In this document: piece after piece, positions 61,833 to 64,000 of the stretch
How positions within the stretch are numbered: the stretch's first letter is position 1
Layout of the letters: every line of letters begins with the position of its first letter
Assembly: GCF_014855515.1 (NCBI RefSeq)
Contig: NZ_JACYFK010000001.1
Location: forward strand, 1,984,001 to 2,048,000
From: Euzebyella marina
GTDB lineage: Bacteria; Bacteroidota; Bacteroidia; Flavobacteriales; Flavobacteriaceae
Direction: 5' to 3'
Length of the DNA stretch: 64,000 bases
Notes under the pieces: generated by a model
What the model was told of the DNA's origin: nothing
The model's input: only the letters and a program-made list of their open reading frames with translations
Database searches by the model: none
Program-made: the position numbers and the translations under genes

Positions 61833-62732
61833 ATGCAAAGACAGATACAGCTACTCTTTTTAATCGGTTCATTCATATTTATCGGTTGCAACCAAGATCA
61901 AAAAAGCAAGACCCCAAAAGTAGTAGAGAAGCAAGAACACGTACCTTCCAGCTCGCTTGAAATTCCTCATGATTGGATAGAGCGAAGGGTTAATAATGCC
62001 AAAGAAAGATTATCGGCAACTAAAGCAGGCGCTGTAATCTGGCAAGCCATGGAAGCTCACGGGGGATTACAGAACTGGTTCGGTAGTGGTGCATTATCCT
62101 TTCGATTTAATTACCAACCTTTAGACGGAAAGGCGGGTAGGGATAGTTATCAAACTATTGATGTTTGGCGTAATCGTGCCCGGCACATAAGTGTCGTGGA
62201 TAGCACCGACCAATTTGGTTGGACGGGCGAGAAAGCGTGGCTAAAGGCAAAAGATAGCACCTCATTCACTTTTGATACCAAGTTTTGGGCCCTGACCCCT
62301 TTGTATTTAATGGGGCATCCTTTTGTAATCGATGGCGAAGGTGTTCAGTTAGAATTGCTTCCTCAGGTAGAATATCAGGGCAAGACCAATGATGTGGTCA
62401 AAGTTACTTTTAAGGCCGGTACAGGCGATGCGCCCGACGACTACTATATTCTTCAGTTTGATGCTCAATCGCACTTGATAACGGCCACACGATATATTGT
62501 TTCCTATCCGGAGTATTTCAAAGATGGAGGGCATAATCCTGAAAAGTTCATGGAGGTAGGCCAATTGACAAAGGTGGGAGGAGTTCTGCTTCCTACCAGT
62601 TTAAAGACCTATTGGACCAAAGATGGCCAACCGGGTGAATACATTACCAAAATTGATATCACTGAAATCAGTTTCGAAAAGAACCTGCCAGAAAATTATT
62701 TTGAAATGCCCAGGGAGGCAAAAGTACTTTGA
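61833..62732 (+). CDS. LolA-like lipoprotein (DUF6503-type), hypothetical
   Basis: 299 residues. Lipoprotein leader with lipobox IFIGC (Cys19). A LolA-like half-barrel: AHGGLQNWFGSGALSFRFNYQPL, HISVVDSTDQFGWTGEKAWLKAKDS, TDVVKVTFKAGTGDAPDDYYILQFDAQSHLITATRYIVSYPEY-type strands. Similar Bacteroidota proteins carry the label DUF6503. Periplasmic side of a membrane, function unknown. Converges with the ROK kinase gene, 19 bp between the stops. Confidence 0.65.
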   Translation: MQRQIQLLFLIGSFIFIGCNQDQKSKTPKVVEKQEHVPSSSLEIPHDWIERRVNNAKERLSATKAGAVIWQAMEAHGGLQNWFGSGALSFRFNYQPLDGKAGRDSYQTIDVWRNRARHISVVDSTDQFGWTGEKAWLKAKDSTSFTFDTKFWALTPLYLMGHPFVIDGEGVQLELLPQVEYQGKTNDVVKVTFKAGTGDAPDDYYILQFDAQSHLITATRYIVSYPEYFKDGGHNPEKFMEVGQLTKVGGVLLPTSLKTYWTKDGQPGEYITKIDITEISFEKNLPENYFEMPREAKVL

Positions 62733-62751
62733 TAGCCTAGTCTACCGGTAT

Positions 62752-63486
62752 TTAATGCATTGCGGCAGCGGCTGCACCTATGATGCCTGCATGGTTCTGT
62801 AGCTCGGCAGGTATTACGGGAGTTTCTATTTTGATGTACTTTTTAAACTCGTCAAAATCTTTTGATGCTCCACCTCCTAATAGAATAAGGTCTGGTGCAA
62901 CAATCAACTCCACATATTTCAAAAATTTATTGAAACGCTTACCCCACTTTTTATACGAAAGTCCTTCTCTGTCTTTCGCCGAACCAGCGGCCCAAGTTTC
63001 AATTTTCTTGTATTTTTTATAAGGTATTTGGCCCAATTCAAAATTGGGTATCAGCCTACCATCTAAAAATGCGCCACTACCAAGGCCTGTGCCTATGGTA
63101 ATCATGATCACCAAACCTTCCGCGCCTTTACCGATACCATAGGTCATGCACGCATAACCGGCAATATCGGCATCGTTGACCACGGTAAAATCAAGACCTG
63201 TTTTTTGTTCGAACAAGCTTTCTATGTTTACCCCAAGCCAACTAGGGTCAAGGTTTCCGGGTGATTTACAAACCCCCTTTTTAATAACGGTAGGAAATCC
63301 GCAACCGACTTTTCCTTTGTAATCGAAGTGTGCCACAATTTGGGCGATTACATCGGCCATGTCTTCTGGAGTACGTGAAGGAGGTGTAGGGATTCTGAAA
63401 CGCTCGGTTACAAGTTCACCGGATTCTATATTTACGATTCCGCCTTTGATTCCTGAACCGCCTACATCAATGCCAAGTACTTCCAT
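62752..63486 (-). CDS. ppgK: Polyphosphate glucokinase-like ROK family kinase
   Basis: 244 residues. ROK start GIDVGGSGIKGGIVNIESGE with the phosphate loop, VVNDADIAGYA (catalytic Asp), GTGLGSGAFLDGRLIPNFELGQI near residue 135 and a C-terminal LGGGASKDFDEF. The lack of the ROK zinc-cysteine motif and the short length fit PPGK, which phosphorylates glucose using polyphosphate or ATP. Symbol is by similarity only. It follows the truncated sulfatase gene by 77 bp. Confidence 0.8.
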   Translation of the reverse strand: MEVLGIDVGGSGIKGGIVNIESGELVTERFRIPTPPSRTPEDMADVIAQIVAHFDYKGKVGCGFPTVIKKGVCKSPGNLDPSWLGVNIESLFEQKTGLDFTVVNDADIAGYACMTYGIGKGAEGLVIMITIGTGLGSGAFLDGRLIPNFELGQIPYKKYKKIETWAAGSAKDREGLSYKKWGKRFNKFLKYVELIVAPDLILLGGGASKDFDEFKKYIKIETPVIPAELQNHAGIIGAAAAAMH

Positions 63487-63563
63487 TATTTAGTTTTCTG
63501 GTTTTGGTTGGCAAAGTAACGAAATCTTTTGATAGAATGTATTCCATTTCGAGTAAAGCCAAG

Positions 63564-64000
63564 CTATTCAGGTTGAGAGTAGAGCCCTGTGTTTCCTTTT
63601 TCCCAAAGGGGCATCAGGCGTTGCACAAGCTTGGGATTTTGAGCTGCGACGTTTCTTCTTTCCTCAGAACTTTCGGTATGGTCGTACAGTTCTATTACAG
63701 GTTGCTCGTCGCTGAAAAATTTGGTGAGTCGATAATGAGGTGTTCGCATGCTTATGCCTCCTTTGAAATAGCTGTAAGCCACCTCAGGTTTTGACATAGG
63801 CTGGGAATTCAATAATGGAACAAGACTTTTTCCGTCTAGTTTAGATGAGGTTTCGATATTGGCCATTTCTAACAATGTCGGGTAAATATCGACACTTTCA
63901 ACTAGGGTGCTAATTTCTCTTTGCTGGTGGTCAATCAGTGGCGATTTTATGATTAAGGTGCTTTTAAGCGCATTATCAAAAAGGGTGTGTTTACCCCACA
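63564..64000 (-). CDS. Sulfatase, S1 family, C-terminal part only (window edge)
   Basis: The frame is open to the window edge, so the N-terminal part with the FGly motif lies beyond 64000. Visible: WGKHTLFDNALKST, VESVDIYPTLLEMA and DGKSLVPLL, the late S1 pattern of iduronate-2-sulfatase-like enzymes, then GISMRTPHYRLTKFF and VIELYDHTESSEERRN. Fourth sulfatase in the window. An internal ATG at 63875 is not the start. Confidence 0.88.
   Translation of the reverse strand, partial: WGKHTLFDNALKSTLIIKSPLIDHQQREISTLVESVDIYPTLLEMANIETSSKLDGKSLVPLLNSQPMSKPEVAYSYFKGGISMRTPHYRLTKFFSDEQPVIELYDHTESSEERRNVAAQNPKLVQRLMPLWEKGNTGLYSQPE

Noticed and set aside
1-64000. CRISPR array, prophage, insertion sequence or integron
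   Set aside because: No regularly spaced repeats, transposase, integrase or phage structural genes were seen on either strand.

Overview
The window looks like marine Flavobacteriaceae chromosome (Bacteroidota). The evidence is intrinsic. Many upstream regions carry the Bacteroidota -7 element TAnnTTTG, twice with a TTG or TTTG about 19-20 bp upstream. Shine-Dalgarno sequences are rare and several starts are TTG. The tmRNA encodes the tag GESNYALAA. Content is also typical: FGly-type sulfatases, TonB-dependent uptake, AraC and hybrid-type regulators, and many lipoproteins. A Zobellia/Maribacter/Arenibacter-like genus is inference only. No phage, insertion sequence, CRISPR array or integrase was seen, so this reads as ordinary chromosome with accessory clusters.

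Layout. 1-5623 is a sulfur-linked block: a PLP beta-synthase cut by the window edge, an aldose epimerase, a cysteine-bearing Crp/Fnr regulator, a SulP transporter and a persulfide dioxygenase fused to two rhodaneses. 5976-12357 holds a 33-residue membrane microprotein, a DEDDh exonuclease/GIY-YIG nuclease, two tandem lipoprotein sulfatases and a GH3-type acyl-adenylating enzyme. 12367-20375 holds small hypotheticals, an HELGH metalloprotease, an AsmA-like protein, an AraC regulator and an AraC/receiver/CHASE3-kinase operon. 20617-25711 is a dense run of small stress-type genes: DUF7218-like, DUF1328, DUF2383, DUF2945, topoisomerase IB, hemerythrin and a GIN-domain protein. 25764-38178 carries two complete RND efflux systems arranged divergently.

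38323-44906 holds a secreted L-rhamnose mutarotase-like protein, a BLUF photoreceptor, a TPR histidine kinase with its response regulator, a small Cys/His-rich protein, tmRNA (ssrA) with a structured RNA just upstream, and a saccharopine dehydrogenase-like enzyme. 45267-50866 holds a secreted PHP protein, outer-membrane phospholipase A, a DUF1801 protein, a sulfatase and a serine/threonine dehydratase. 50965-57253 holds a MarR-GNAT fusion and a probable iron-uptake operon: TonB siderophore receptor, DUF4198, two small membrane proteins and a PepSY protein. The remainder is kdsA, a secreted hypothetical, typA/bipA, a short-chain dehydrogenase, a LolA-like lipoprotein, a polyphosphate-glucokinase-like ROK kinase and the C-terminus of a fourth sulfatase cut by the window end.

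How it fits together. Sulfatases free sulfate from sulfated polysaccharide, while the first block handles inorganic and thiol sulfur. The best candidates for something undescribed are the rod-shaped RNA directly upstream of ssrA (possibly a 6S-type RNA sharing its transcript), two switch-like pairs of mutually exclusive hairpins (22535-22572 and 42320-42367), an orphan terminator implying a small RNA near 49565-49835, and several microproteins.
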